A stretch of DNA of 64,000 bases, taken from NCBI RefSeq assembly GCF_037893015.1, contig NC_133658.1, positions 287,189,719-287,253,718 of the forward strand, in the 5' to 3' direction. The DNA is from Macrotis lagotis. Lineage: Eukaryota; Chordata; Mammalia; Peramelemorphia; Peramelidae. Positions 47,372 to 59,203 of the stretch are shown in pieces; position 1 is the first letter of the stretch; every line of letters begins with the position of its first letter. Both the position numbers and the translations under genes were made by a program. Under the pieces are notes generated by a model. The model was given only the letters and a program-made list of their open reading frames with translations, had not been told where the DNA came from and did no database searches.

Positions 47372-47715
47372 CCCCTTGGAGGCTGTGCCAGTGCACCAGG
47401 AGATTCTATTTTCTTTTCTAGCCAGTGAGAGACCAATTCCTTCCCTCCTCTCTTTTCTCCCCCCCTCCTAGTCTGCCTCTGACAGCTGACAGTCTGGGTA
47501 TAGCTGTAGCTGCAGGGAATCATTGGTGTTTATATGGTTAGTTTTCAGGCTTCTTACTGGGAGGCATCTGAGCAGGATCTGTGAGCCAAGATTATTTTAA
47601 AGCCATTTCTCCATGTGTTTGGTTCTCACAAAACAGGGTAAAGCCTCTAGAGCCTAGGATCCTTTATTCCAGTTCTCTTTAAACTGTGGCAGTTTTGTTG
47701 AGAAACAAATATAGG
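47372..47715 (-). repeat. Right arm of a 344-bp inverted duplication
   Basis: This is the reverse-complement partner of 44068-44411, at 97.4% identity. It starts right after an L1 ORF2 3' fragment (47045-47368). The spacer between arms is 2,960 bp. Both arms lie in the proposed first intron of GBGT1, so a transcript could fold into long double-stranded RNA. Confidence 0.93.
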
Positions 47716-47824
47716 GTGGGCAAGAGGTAGAGATATAAAGTCTCTTCCATTGCTCTGGTTCTATGGTTGGGGTCAGTCTTTGGTCAGCCTGAGGACAGGA
47801 TTCAGATCTAGTCAGTGGTCAGGG

Positions 47825-48005
47825 ATTATGAAATCTTAGATTTAGGGACCTGGGAGGCCATCTGTCTCATCTAACCTCCTCATTTTACACTTAAAGAAAC
47901 TGAGATCTGAAGAGATGAAGAGACTATCTCAAAATCAAACCAGTAAAAATGACAAAGCTGAAATCCGACCCCAAGTTCCTGATTTTTAATCTAACGATCT
48001 TGCAG
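47825..48005 (-). mobile_element. MIR-type SINE fragment
   Basis: CTCCTCATTTTACACTTAAA and GAAACTGAGATCTGAAGAGA are MIR-like. Confidence 0.5.
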
Positions 48006-48365
48006 GACAAAGTTGCCCCAAAAATCAAAGGAGCAGTCTGTGCTGGCTCAGTCAGAGGATAGAATTAGAGTCTTGTGGTTGGGGTCAAGGCTGAAGATAA
48101 AGGTGTGAAACAACAAAAAGCTCAATGATTTCTTTACCTTCAATAGAAAGGAAGAATAATACTATAGGGGAAATGTTCCATTGAATTCCTGAGAAAAGAA
48201 ATCCTATGAAAAAAAAACATTTGGGATATGAAATCATTAGAGGGAGAAACCATAGACCCCTGCAATAAGAAGCAGACCAATATGGCCAGGTATTATGTAG
48301 GAGAGTCCAGGCCTAATCATCCCATCCTAAGGCTCAGTCAGTAGACATTGATTAAGTGCCTACCA

Positions 48366-48605
48366 TGTGGCAGCTAGGTGGTGCCATAGCACCTACAGTG
48401 CTAGCCTGGAGCCAGAAAGACTGATCTCCCATACACCTTCAGAAAATGACTAGTAGTGTGACCCTAGACAAGATACTTAATCCTGTTTGCCTCCATTTCC
48501 TCATCTGTAAAATGAGCTGGAGAAGGAAATGGAAAACTATTCCAGTATCTTTGCCAAGAAGACCCCAAATGGGTTGCAAAAAAGGGGGACATAACTAACT
48601 TGGCT
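48366..48605 (+). mobile_element. MAR1-like composite SINE
   Basis: TGGCAGCTAGGTGGTGCCAT head, then AAATGAGCTGGAGAAGGAAA and TCTTTGCCAAGAAGACCCCA. Confidence 0.88.
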
Positions 48606-48779
48606 GACTATGTCAAGAACTCTGGAAATACAAGACAAAAATGATCCAGTGCCCACCCTAAAGAACTACATTTTATCAAGGGAGACATTACCCACCTATG
48701 AAAGGTCATTCAATAGAATAAATACAGAGTAAACTAGAGCGGGCACTAGCAGCTGTGCAGGAATCAAAAGAGGCTTCCC

Positions 48780-49042
48780 AAGTTGTTTGCTTGTTCTGCC
48801 ATTTCAATCGTGTCTGACTCTTTGTGACCTGTTTTGGAGTTTTCTTGATAAAGACACTGGAGTGGTTTGCCATTTACTTCTCCAGCTCATTATACAGATG
48901 GGAAAACTGAGGCCAACAGGGCTAAGTGACTTGCGGAGGGTCACACAACTGGTAAATGTCTGAGGTCAAATTGAACTCAGGAAGACAAGGCTTCCTGACT
49001 CCAGGCCCAGGACTCTATTACTTTGCCACCTAGCTTCCCTAC
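48780..49042 (-). mobile_element. MAR1-like composite SINE, antisense
   Basis: CGTGTCTGACTCTTTGTGAC, GAGTGGTTTGCCATTTACTT and TTTGCCACCTAGCTTCCC are in antisense order. It ends about 130 bp before the GBGT1 5' UTR exon. Confidence 0.88.
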
Positions 49043-49169
49043 CAAGTCTCAGGGGAAGTTTTCCTTCCGTCAGACAGGTACAGAGAGACAAAAACTGTTT
49101 TTTCCATGTTAAGCAATAGGGTCAGGAGGGGGCTGTGACTTTATCTCTGTCTGTCCTTTTATTTAGCAG

Positions 49170-49298
49170 ACTGTAGAAAACGGCGCGCCAGGTTCGACAT
49201 CGCTGGAATCAACCTTCAAGGTCCGCAGCAATGCGCTGGAGAAGCATGCTGCTGGCAGCCATTACCTTGACCTTACTCAGCATCTTCTTGGTTATTTG
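49170..49298 (+). other. GBGT1: GBGT1 exon with 5' UTR and start codon
   Basis: The exon begins after a pyrimidine tract and TTTAGCAG (acceptor ends at 49169) and ends at a GTAAGT donor at 49299. The first 61 bases are 5' UTR, unusually CpG-rich for this window and including GGCGCGCC near 49182. ATG is at 49231. The coding part gives residues 1-22 and two bases of W23, covering the tail and most of the membrane anchor. The acceptor implies at least one upstream noncoding exon. Confidence 0.8.
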
Positions 49299-52200
49299 GT
49301 AAGTTTAATTGGACACCCAGGGGAGAGCCTGTCCAGACCTGATCACTCACACTAACCTCCTACCCATCTGAAGGAAAAATATAAAAGAAAAAAGGACAGA
49401 GGAAAGAAAGAAGAAAGGAAGGAAGGAAAAAAGAAAGAAGGGAGGAAGGAATAAGAAAGGAAAGAAAGAAAATATGTGGAGTTTTTCCCCTTTTTTGAAA
49501 AGTAGAAATCCAAAACTTTGATCCCTTTTCCTGTTCCAATGTCCTAGGCAGAATAACCAAGTGTTTGCTCCTTAGCAGCCTTTGTTTGGTTCTGAAAGAA
49601 ATTCCTTCAAGGCCTATATGGAGTGGCCTTAGTTATCTGTTACTGGTGCTGTTCATTCTATCCTTTTCATTATTGTGTTTTGATTAGCCCAAGACTGTAA
49701 ATCTCCATCAGTTCCCTATTAATCAAGTCTTCCCTTGTTTGCTGGATATTCAAGGCCCTCCACAATCTGGCCGTGCCCTGCTAGGCTCACTAATATGACT
49801 CTGCTCCACAAAACTGGACATTGTCCCCTGAGCATACTCTGAGCCCCATGGGACAGTAGGACAGGACCTAGATCTAGAGACAGAAGTCCTGGATTCAAAT
49901 TCCCACTCTGCCACTTACTGCATGTATGGTATTGGACAGGTCACTTAACTTTTGTGGACCTCTAAGATTAGATGGCTGCACTAAATAACCCCAAAGGTTC
50001 CTTCCAGATTTCACTATATGATCCTTTTATTCTCTCCTTTTGTTCATATGGAATACCTTCTGTCCTCTTTACTGGGGGGGGGGGATTCCTGCCCATCCTT
50101 CAAATTCCATCTCTTCCAAGAAAGTGAAATTCTCTGCCCTCACCCCATATCCCTTTGGAAAATGTTATTCTGCTTTGGACCTCATATGGCACTTGTTTTA
50201 TGCTTATTTTTATTAATATTTTATTTTTCCAATTACACATTACAAATGTTTTTCAACTTTCATCTGCTTGCATGTTTGTAAGTTATACAATTTTCTTCCA
50301 CCCTCCTGTCCATCTCCTCCCCCTCAGCAGCAGTCTAGTGAATGTTGATTGTGTACATTTGTGTTTACTTGTTTACATATTAGTCATTTTGTGAATGTAT
50401 AAAAGAAAAGAAAGAAAATCATGAAATAAACAAGAAAAACATAAGAGAAATGTCAAAAACATGAACATAATGTTCATTTAAATTGTATGGGGTTTTTTTT
50501 GTCTGTCTATGGATGATACTATCCATAGCAGGTCTCCCAGGTTGTCCTAGTTCTCTGAACTGCTGAGAGCACTGCATCCATCACAGTTGATCAACATTTT
50601 ATACTTCTTTAATGTACTTATCTTGTGATATTTTATAGTAATCATGCATGTTTGTGTCTTCTTCCCCTTCTAGACTGTGAGCTCTATAAACTTAGAGATC
50701 GTCTTCTCCAAAACTTGTCTCCTCCTAAGACTGAGCAGAGTACTCAACTCAAGATAGAGACTTAATGACTTGATAAATATTTATTGAATCAAATTACTAT
50801 ATGTAAGAAAGGAAAGGGGAGCAAAGGGAAAGAGAAGGAGAGAAAGAGATAGAAATATTCTATCAAAAATGGAAATTAAATATTTCACCAAAAAGAGGGA
50901 AATAAATATAGCACTCAATTTACAAACAGGCTGCGTGAGGGTTGGTTATTTGGAGGTGAGAATGCATTTTCACGCAGAAATGGTATTATTCATGATGATG
51001 AAGTCCCCCATTTTAACCCCAAATATGTCTTTATCAGATTAATGGCTTTCTAGACCCTAATTATCATTTTAAAATAATTTGTGAGAAATATTTATTCTAC
51101 CTGGGGATGCCAGGAACACATTTTAACCCTAAATCTATGGCTTTGGGGATTCTTTTCACCCTTGAAATAGTCCTGTTTAGAGGTAGATTGCAGGATCTAG
51201 AATAAGTAGACAGAATGTCTAAAGCTTCAACTAGTGGGGAGGAAGCTTTGGCAGCCAGCTCTGTGGGGCTGAGGAAAGGGGACACAAAAACAGTGTCCTA
51301 GTCAGATAAAAGAGAGTTAGTTTTAAGTTCTCTAAAGAATGTCCCAGAACTGTGACATTGAAAATGTATTGTCTCCTCCCTCTAACCCCTACTTTTCTCT
51401 TCTTCTATGAAAACAATCCAGACTGCTTTTCTCTAAGCACAACTAGCTTTGACTTATATCCACAGTAGATTCAGACAAATGACCCAGTCTTTCCCAAAAT
51501 AGGTTATTGGTGAATTTAATTTTTGCTAAGCAAGTGCTCTTGTCTCTGAAGAGATATGCATCGCATTTCCTCTTTGCTTTCAGGATGTTAACCTGGAACT
51601 GGTCTGTCCATTACCTCCCATATTACCTTCCCTGTCCAGAAGCTTTGTAAGTATTGAGTTGGATTTGAATGTGGAATAAAGGTAATGAATCTCTTAGAAT
51701 GGTGTTGGGTAATGTGTAAGGGCATAGGACTGGTTTGTTTTCTGAAGTCACTCGGGTAAAAATATAACATGCAGAAAGACCATTGGTTATGAAATCAGCT
51801 AGCCTGGGTTTGAAGTTGAGTTTCCATGTGAACTATATGACCTTAGAGACATCACTAATTATCCAAACCTCAGTCTCCACATCTGTGAAATTGAGCTAAC
51901 AGCACACTACTTCCCACACAGGGTTTTATAGGAAAAGATCTTGGTAAAGCTGAAGTCTTATGATGCAGGTATTATTAAGGTGTGCTATTCTTCAGCAAGC
52001 ATCCTCTGCTCCTCCAGATTCTATAAAAAGCTCCCTCTCACAAAGGACTTGAACTTGAAGAGACAAAGGTAGTGAAGCTACTGCCTGGAAAACTGGTTCA
52101 AATCCAAATTTGCTACCTGACCACATGAATTACTTTCCTCTTTTTTTCCACATCAGTAAAATAACTATATGTCTCCAGATATAACTTTTTTCTTATATTA

Positions 52201-52389
52201 TGTCTAGTTACTGCTTTAACCATTTGAAAAACACTTTTTTTCAAGTAGTGCCATTTCTCTTTTTTCCCCTTCCTTCCTTCTTTTCTTTTTCTTCCTTTCC
52301 TTTCTCTCTCTCTCTTTCTTTATTTCTTCCTTCCTTTCTTTCATTCTTTCTTCATTTTTTCCTTCCTTCATTCCTTTCTTTCTTTTTTC

Positions 52390-52462
<73 letters not shown>

Positions 52463-52655
52463 TGCAAACAGGGTTAAGTGGCATACCCAGGGACTCCAAA
52501 ACTGGTGGTCTTTCCATTACACCACCTATCTAGTTGCACCAAAATATATTATTTCAAAACTCTTTTCTTCCTATAAGATTCAACTAAAAGACCCTTTCTT
52601 CCATGTAATCTTTGTCATCTTCCCTGTTGCCACACATGTGTGTATGTGTGCATGT

Positions 52656-52699
<44 letters not shown>

Positions 52700-55600
52700 C
52701 AGTCTGGATATTTCTTTTACCCTCCTCATTTCAAACCTTGTATTTTACTTCTCTGTGTTCCTATCACTGGAATTATTCGTAAACTCCTTGAAAGCATTGA
52801 TTGTTATTTTTTTAGCCACAATGCTTTGGACCTATCAGACTTTTAATAAATGCTTGTTGAGTGAATTTAATTCTTAAAATGACCTTGTGAAGGAGGTTCT
52901 GCAGGAATTGTTATCCCAACTTCATAGAGAATGAAATTGTAAACAAGCTCTTGAAGAAGTGTCTTGCCCAAGGACACCCAATAACTTAGTAGTGAAACTG
53001 CAGCTATAACTGTGGCTGTTGGATTCATGTTTCTGGGATCTTGCTGTTATATAGGAATCCCTTGGTGCCCAGATGCTTCTGTAATAATAAATAGCACCTT
53101 CCTTACAACCCTGTGACAGAGGCAATGCAAGTGGTGTTATTTCCATTTTGCAGATGAAAAATCGGATTCAGAGTAATTAAGCAGGAAGGGAAAGTGAATA
53201 AAACATTCAGATAGTCACACTATGAGTGGGTGGATGACCAGGTGACTCATGGATAAAATGTTGAGTCTAGAGTCAGGAAAACTCTTCTTTGTGAGTTCAA
53301 ATCCAGCCTCAGACACTTATTAATTGTGTCACCCTGGGCAGGTCACTTAGCTCAATTCCTCATCTATAAAATGAGCCAGAGAAGGACATGGAAAACCACT
53401 CTAGCATCTGGGCCAAGAAAATCCCAAATGGGTCACAAAGAGTTAAGACATGACTGAACAACAACATAAACCAAAGTTCTATGCTAAGGTTTTTTGAGGT
53501 TTTTTTGCAAAATATCTCATTTTTTAAAGTGACTTACTTGTTTAGGGCCATATAACTATTAAATTACGGAGCTGAGATTTGAACCCATGTCTCCGGACTC
53601 TAGGCCAGTGTTCTTTTCACTCACCAAAGTGACTCCTTTATTTCTGCAGAGTGCTTCTATCTGTATTGCACATAGAAGTCTTGCCCTATCTCTAATGCTA
53701 CCTGGGACTTGGGCAGGCAATTAATATCATTTGTCAATGAAGAGTTTTTACTGGAGGGACCTCTGAGGTCCCTCTTAGCTCTAGAACTGGAATTATATCA
53801 CCCCTATTTCCTAGGATCCTAGTCATACATGACCAACTCACCTTTCCAAAGGAATTTGTGGGCTGGTCTCTGTGTGGCCTGCTTGCCAGCTCACCCTGCC
53901 TTCCAACCCCGATTCTGTCCTAGGCCACAGAACACAAGGGCTACTGCAACCAATAGACCCCATTTAGAAGCAACATGAAATAGTGCAGAATTAAACTGGC
54001 AAGCTTGAAATCTAAAAGGACCTGTGGTTGAATCCTACCTCGATCTGGTCATATGACTAGCCATTTACCTCATCCTCATAATGGGGTATGTTGGATTTAG
54101 TGGCTTCCAAGGACCCTTTTAGGTTTAAATGTATAATCCCTTGACATGAGTTCTAATTTCACCTCTAATATTTATTAGCAGTGTGATTGTGGATGAATAA
54201 GTCATTAACCTCCATCATTTTCTTCACCTACAAAATGGGGGTGATAATAATAGTATCTTATTCACAGTGATATAAAGATCAAATGGAATCATGCAAATTG
54301 ATTTTCAAACCTTAAAATGCAGCATAAATTGTCAGCTATTCCTGTTATTATCAGGTCTAAAGACTGGATTTGTGATTTCTCTAATATAGGAGGAATCTCC
54401 CTCTACCAGCCCAGGTCAACTCATCCTCTGCAACTTCTAGCCTTAGAGAATTGTCTGAAGTATTGAGAGGGCAAGTAACTTACCCAAAGTCATCCAGGCA
54501 GGATGCATCATGACTTGAGCCCCATCCCAGCTCTATCCACTATGCCTCTGCTACCTTTACTGTTGTTGTTATCTGGATTGCTAACCAAGAGAAGTGACAG
54601 ACTAATGGATAATGGGATGACATAGCTGAAATTTTGGGATAACCAATGGCCCCATCTTATGCCTTATAATTTACCTGCCTAAAGCATCCCCATTTATTTG
54701 TAAAGGACCATAAAGTCTAAACTTATTTCTCTGTTTTCCCCTTTGATGCAGTTCTATGAAGTTGCCAGCCACAGAAGAAAAGAAATTTCGACCTTTTCCC
54801 CAGTAAGAAGAGTTCTTTCTTTTCCTATCTTTACAGCCAAACTGATGGGGCTGTTTCCAGAATGCAAACCTCATGCCTTGTTTGTCTTTCTTTGCAGATT
54901 ACTCTATCCTCAGCCAAAGTTGTTGGAGCAACAGTAAGTTAGTGGAAATGAAATGTCCATGAAGATGGTGGGTGTGTGGGAGTGGGGAGGTGGAGAGGGT
55001 GCTTCTTGATAGATAAATTTTCTCATTGGTCAGGGGAACCTATTCATTGCTTGAGAACCTTCAAAAATTGTTCTTGTTGTAGAGAGGGAAGAGGGAGATG
55101 GCCCAGGTAGTAAAATGAACATGAAGGATGACTAACCATTGCATGCTATTGCCAAGATGAGCTAATCCTACCCACATCTTTCACCCCTGCTGCCAGAAGC
55201 CAACCACGGGGGTTAGTGACAGCCATAACAAGGGAAACTGGTAGATTGGTCAGGGCTATTCATTCCAGAAATTCCAAAATTAAAAATTATTTTTAATGTG
55301 ATTTTTTTTAATTAAGACTGGGAGACAATGAGGAAAAGTTGAAAAGAGAAGAAAGCAATCCTGATCCTGGACATAGATGGTATAGTGAAAAGATGTCTGG
55401 AATTGGAGTTGTAGGTTCAAATTCTAACCCAACCACACACTAGATGTATGAATTTTAGCAAGTCCTTTCCCTGTATGGGCTTCATTTTCTTCCTGGGTAA
55501 AATAAATTGGATTATCAGGCAGGGTGATAAGTTCCTGTTATCCTTGCTACTGGGGGAGGAGGGGAGAGGGGTTGGCAAGATCTTTTGAACCCAAGAGTTC

Positions 55601-58600
55601 TGAGCTGCAGAGGGATAAGCTGATTATAGATACACCAAGTCTAGTAACAAAATAGAGAACCCCCTAGGACCCAGAGAGAGTGTTTGAGAGATTTGAGAAC
55701 CAGGTTGTCTAAGGAGAGGCAAACCAGCCCAGATAAGAAATGGAATAGACTGAACAGCTAGGTGGATAAAGCACCAGCCCTGGAGTCAGGAGTACCTGGG
55801 TTCAAATCCAATCTCAGACACTTAATAATTCCCTAGCTGTGTGGCCTTGGGCAAGCCACTTAACCCCATTGCCTAGCAAATACCTTAAAAAAAAAGAAAT
55901 GGAATAGACAAAAGTTTCCATACCATTCTTTGCAGGGATTGGGCCCCTGAGTAGTCACCCTGGAGAAAATATGGAGACCCATTGTTTTAAAAAAACCACT
56001 CAACTAATGAAAACTAAAATAAACAAAAGGGTTGAATTGGATGATCTATGGTATAACTTCTAGCTCTGATCCTGTGAAAACTTTATCGCCATAGACAGGG
56101 AGTAGTGGAGAGAATGAGCTCACCAGGTTTTACTGCCACTGCTCAAAAAGTGATCTTGGACAGGTCTTCCTTTCTCTAAGACTCAGTTTCCTTTTTCCAT
56201 CAAACAAAAATATTGGAATAGATGGACACTGAAGTTCCAGGATTCATATCACATAATTCCAATTTCATACAACCATTGTCATTATCCAGTAGAACTAGAG
56301 AATACCAGAACTTTAGAAAGGGCTACTTAGGATATGGAATTCAGAGTCCAAAGAGTCCTTGGAGACCCTCTTGTCTAGTGTCTTCATCTTATAGATGAAA
56401 AGGATGCTAAAGGAGCTCCTGGTATTATATAGAAATTGAAAATTAGATAACATCCGTGTATATCTGTTCAGTTCCAGATATAAATCATGTGTGACTGCAC
56501 TGGAAAGGATTGCTCATCCCAAAGGAGAGTCAGGGATTGGGTTCTTTTATTGTGGGAAAACCTGAACTTAGAAGTAGGTTTAACACCATCACTTTAATAG
56601 CTCTGTCCTGTCCCTTAATTTTCTTCCCTACCCATTTCCCTATTATCTGAAACCTCTTTTCCAGAGGAACCAAACTTTCATTCCTCATTTTGAATTCAGG
56701 CTTAAAGTGAGAACCTTGCTGGTAAAGAGAACTTCACACTGAAGTCTAAGTAACATTTCAGATCCTTCCATTGGGGCAGGTTGGGGGAGATGAAAATGGA
56801 GAGTAAAAAGATACTTAGCCTCTGAAGGAGAAGGGGGGTTGGGGCAGCAAATATCACAGAAGGGAGGAAAGAGTCACAGAAAGACAAAGAGAAACCACTG
56901 CCAGAGAAGATCAATCAAGCTTTTATGGTGTCAGGAACTTATGTCATGTGAGGAAGGAAGGAAGGAAGGAAGGAAGGAAGGAAGGAAGGAAGGAAGGAAG
57001 GAAGGAAGGAAGGGAGGGGTAAAGAAAAATAGGAAGGATATATTCTAATAGGTGCCAAAAACTTTGTTAATCACTTTACAAATATTATCTCATTTAATCT
57101 TTTACAATTTACCTGTGAGTTAGGTACTATTATTAACCTCATTTTTGAGTTAAAAAAAACTAAGGCAAATAGAAGTTGGGTGACTTGCCCATTGAACTCA
57201 CAGATCTTCCTGACTCCAGTCCTAGTCCGCTATCCACCTTGTTACATAGCCTAAAGAGGGGATTAGCTTCTCCTATGCTCCAGATATCAGAACTAGGAGA
57301 GGTTCACAAAAATTGCTGAAAGTAAAATAGGCCTAATATGGGGGAAAATTGACTATTCTCCAAGCTGACCCAAAGTGGAATGAGCTACCTCTGGAAGTCA
57401 AAGTTTCTAAGAAAAGGCTGACTCACCTAATGTTGGGGACTTTGATTCAGGAGCAGCATGAACTAAAAACCTTCTGATTTCCCTTTCAACCCCGAGATTC
57501 TAGGGGTCATTCTATTCCTCTGCCTACTGAGAGAGAAGAAAGCAGCTTTGGCCAATGACCTCCAGAATACTCTTATCTGGTGCCTTCATATTGTTCTGAC
57601 CAGGCTTCCCTCCCTACTTTAAAGAATCGGAAAGTCAAACTGACTCTTTAGGGGACTTCTCTCTCATTTTTAGAAAAAAATTTTTGCAATGAACTGAAAT
57701 TAAAGGTCTAGCCCCAACATAACTGATCTGAACAGTCAAAGGTTTTCAGTTACTGCAGCACCTTGGGACAAGAGTGTAGGTGAAATTCCTACCTCTAAAT
57801 GAAGTCAGATTTTCTGCTAGATCTGAAAGGTACTTTTCACAAATAAGTTCCATAAATGCAAAGTGTCCACTGGAATCCCATGATTCTAGATTTATATTGT
57901 TGAAGGGGTTTATGAAAGTTGGAGGGAAGGACATTGATTTCACCATTTTCTCTTTTCTTCCTTATCAGACGAAAAGATGTGCTGACGCTTACACCATGGC
58001 TGGCTCCAATTGTTTCTGAAGGGACATTCAACTCAGAACTCCTGAATAATGCTTATCGGCCTATGAATCTCACCATTGGGGTCACAGCATTTGCCGTTGG
58101 GAAGTAAGAGGCTGGACAAGAGGTAGAAGGGTGATCAGGAACTCTCTTTTCCACAGTGCTCTCTGACTTGCTCATTGACCCTTACCTTGAAATCAACCTA
58201 TAATCTATATGCTGGGCTCTGAGTAGGTAGATGGAGAGAAGGAATAGAGAAGAAGCATTAGACACTTGACCTCATGAAACTTAATTTAAAGGAAATGAGG
58301 TCTATGTAAAGATTCTCTTCAATAGTGAGAAATAGGAAGGTTAAGGTTGTCTTCAATAATATTGGAAGCTTTAGTGAGACTTTGAAAGATGGATAGAACT
58401 TTTGTAAGTAGTAGGAAGAAGGGAGGGAATTCTGGGTGGAGAGAATAATAAAAGTGAAGGTAAAGAAATAGGACCTTACATCTCATAATCCCTGCCCTGC
58501 TCTGTATTCATCCACTAGATACACAAGATTTGTTCGTCGTTTCCTGGAGTCAGCTGAAGAATTCTTCATGCAAGGTTTTCAGGTGAACTATTATATCTTC

Positions 58601-59203
58601 ACCGATGATCCAGAGGCAATACCCCACGTTCCCCTGGGACCTGGCAGAAACCTCTCAGTCATCCCCATCCAGGGCTTTTCCCACTGGGAGGAAATTTCTA
58701 TGCGTAGAATGGAGTCTATCAACAAATTCATTGCCTCCAGAGGCCATCGGGAGGTAGACTATCTCTACTGTCTTGATATAGACATGGTGTTCTGGAATCC
58801 TTGGGGTGCAGAGACTTTAGGAGACCTGGTGGCTGCCATTCACCCTGGCTACTTTACTGTTCCTCGGTGGCAGTTCCCTTATGAACGGAGGCCTTTGTCT
58901 ACAGCTTTTGTGGCTGATGGTGAGGGAGACTTCTACTATGGGGGGGCAGTCTTTGGTGGTCGAGTAGAAAAGGTATATGAATTCACAGGGGGCTGTCACA
59001 TGGCTATCCTAGCAGACAAAGCTAATGGTATCATGGCTGCCTGGCAAGAGGAGAGCCATCTGAATCGACGCTTCATTTCCCACAAGCCCTCCAAGGTCCT
59101 GTCCCCTGAGTACCTCTGGGATGACAAGAAGCCCCAGCCACCCAGCCTGAAGCTGATCCGATTCTCTACTCTAGACAAAGACTCCATGAACCTGAAAGAC
59201 TAA
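49231..59203 (+). CDS. GBGT1: Forssman glycolipid synthase-like enzyme (globoside alpha-1,3-N-acetylgalactosaminyltransferase 1), six coding exons
   Basis: Coding exons are 49231-49298, 51584-51646, 54752-54802, 54898-54933, 57969-58103 and 58519-59203, giving 345 residues against 347 in human GBGT1. The family (GT6, with ABO, GGTA1, A3GALT2) makes type II Golgi membrane enzymes. GBGT1 adds alpha-1,3-GalNAc to globoside to form Forssman antigen. Seen: a short cytoplasmic tail, a hydrophobic anchor at about residues 6-26, a stem with [10 protein letters not shown], then the catalytic domain starting [16 protein letters not shown]. The metal-binding DxD is D204-I-D206. The family's acceptor/donor triplet is G259-G-A261, the Forssman-synthase form. 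The C-terminus keeps the [20 protein letters not shown] block. Sequons occur at N28, N106 and N162. Every donor is GTAAGT or GTAAGA and every acceptor is YAG; phases join without a frameshift. The intron between exons 3 and 4 is only 95 bp. The start is the first ATG of exon 1, directly before the anchor. Identification rests on near-identical motifs along the whole catalytic domain. Confidence 0.95.
49380..49475. repeat. Purine-rich GAAA/GGAA tract
   Basis: A/G-only text with imperfect GGAAGGAA units in intron after coding exon 1. Confidence 0.8.
49850..50800. repeat. Old repeat fragments in GBGT1 intron
   Basis: Sense MIR-like text at 49860-50000, an L1-3'-like or related antisense segment at 50205-50460 (CCAATTACACATTACAAATG) and L2-like text at 50675-50790 (AGACTGTGAGCTCTATAAAC). 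Confidence 0.45.
50801..51583. other. GBGT1 intron sequence, nothing recognised
   Basis: Apparently unique intronic sequence before coding exon 2, with no ORF of note. Confidence 0.5.
51584..51646 (+). other. GBGT1: GBGT1 coding exon 2 (stem)
   Basis: Acceptor TTTCAG ends at 51583; donor GTAAGT starts at 51647. It encodes residues 23-43 plus two bases of residue 44, including the sequon N28-W-S and the conserved stem block [12 protein letters not shown]. The phase matches both neighbours. Confidence 0.9.
52255..52461. repeat. Polypyrimidine tract with (TTTC)n
   Basis: CTTT units from about 52391 to 52461, preceded by imperfect CCTT/CTTT text. The KERK/FLSF reading frames across it are artefacts. 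Confidence 0.97.
52464..52540 (-). mobile_element. Antisense SINE fragment
   Basis: GGGTTAAGTGGCATACCCAG and CATTACACCACCTATCTAGT are SINE complement landmarks. Confidence 0.6.
52656..52696. repeat. (CA)20 microsatellite
   Basis: A perfect CA run. Confidence 0.97.
53225..53470 (+). mobile_element. MAR1-like composite SINE
   Basis: GTTCAAATCCAGCCTCAGAC, then AAAATGAGCCAGAGAAGGAC and AAGACATGACTGAACAACAA. Confidence 0.85.
53485..54560. repeat. Several MIR-type fragments in GBGT1 intron
   Basis: Antisense at 53500-53635, sense at 53965-54150 and 54155-54345, antisense at 54460-54555. All carry decayed MIR landmarks such as GTGATTGTGGATGAATAAGT. Confidence 0.5.
54752..54802 (+). other. GBGT1: GBGT1 coding exon 3 (stem)
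   Basis: Acceptor GATGCAG ends at 54751; donor GTAAGA starts at 54803. It encodes the variable stem [16 protein letters not shown], which is poorly conserved relative to human, as expected for a stem region. Confidence 0.85.
54898..54933 (+). other. GBGT1: GBGT1 coding exon 4 (36-bp microexon)
   Basis: The exon lies 95 bp after exon 3. Acceptor CTTTGCAG ends at 54897 and donor GTAAGT starts at 54934. It encodes [11 protein letters not shown] plus split codons. The YPQPKLLE motif matches human GBGT1 and confirms the small exon. Confidence 0.9.
55375..55530 (+). mobile_element. MIR-type SINE
   Basis: AGTTGTAGGTTCAAATTCTA and AGCAAGTCCTTTCCCTGTAT are MIR-like. Confidence 0.55.
55755..55893 (+). 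mobile_element. tRNA-derived SINE with 16-bp target duplication
   Basis: AAGAAATGGAATAGAC at 55735-55750 repeats at 55894-55909. The head is slightly shortened. Confidence 0.93.
56950..57013. repeat. (GGAA)n microsatellite
   Basis: About 15 GAAG units. The EGRK reading frame over it is an artefact. Confidence 0.97.
57058..57250 (-). mobile_element. MIR/THER-type SINE, antisense
   Basis: AATCACTTTACAAATATTAT and GGTGACTTGCCCATTGAACT in antisense order. Confidence 0.65.
57969..58103 (+). other. GBGT1: GBGT1 coding exon 5 (start of catalytic domain)
   Basis: Acceptor CTTATCAG ends at 57968; donor GTAAGA starts at 58104. It encodes residues 73-117 with the family block [16 protein letters not shown], the sequon N106-L-T and the beta strand GVTAFAVGK. 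Confidence 0.95.
58110..58510. other. Last GBGT1 intron, no recognised element
   Basis: Unique intronic sequence between coding exons 5 and 6. Confidence 0.5.
58519..59203 (+). other. GBGT1: GBGT1 coding exon 6 (catalytic core, stop codon)
   Basis: The acceptor is CCACTAG ending at 58518; TAA is at 59201-59203. The exon encodes residues 118-345: the [20 protein letters not shown] region, D204-I-D206, HPGYF with G228, [10 protein letters not shown], and AAWQEES with Q294. As in other GT6 genes, the last exon carries most of the catalytic domain. There is no internal stop or frameshift. Confidence 0.97.

Noticed and set aside
52200..52877. A 225-residue ORF, the longest single-frame ORF in the window.
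   Set aside because: It is built from (TTTC)n, an antisense SINE piece and a (CA)n run in a GBGT1 intron.
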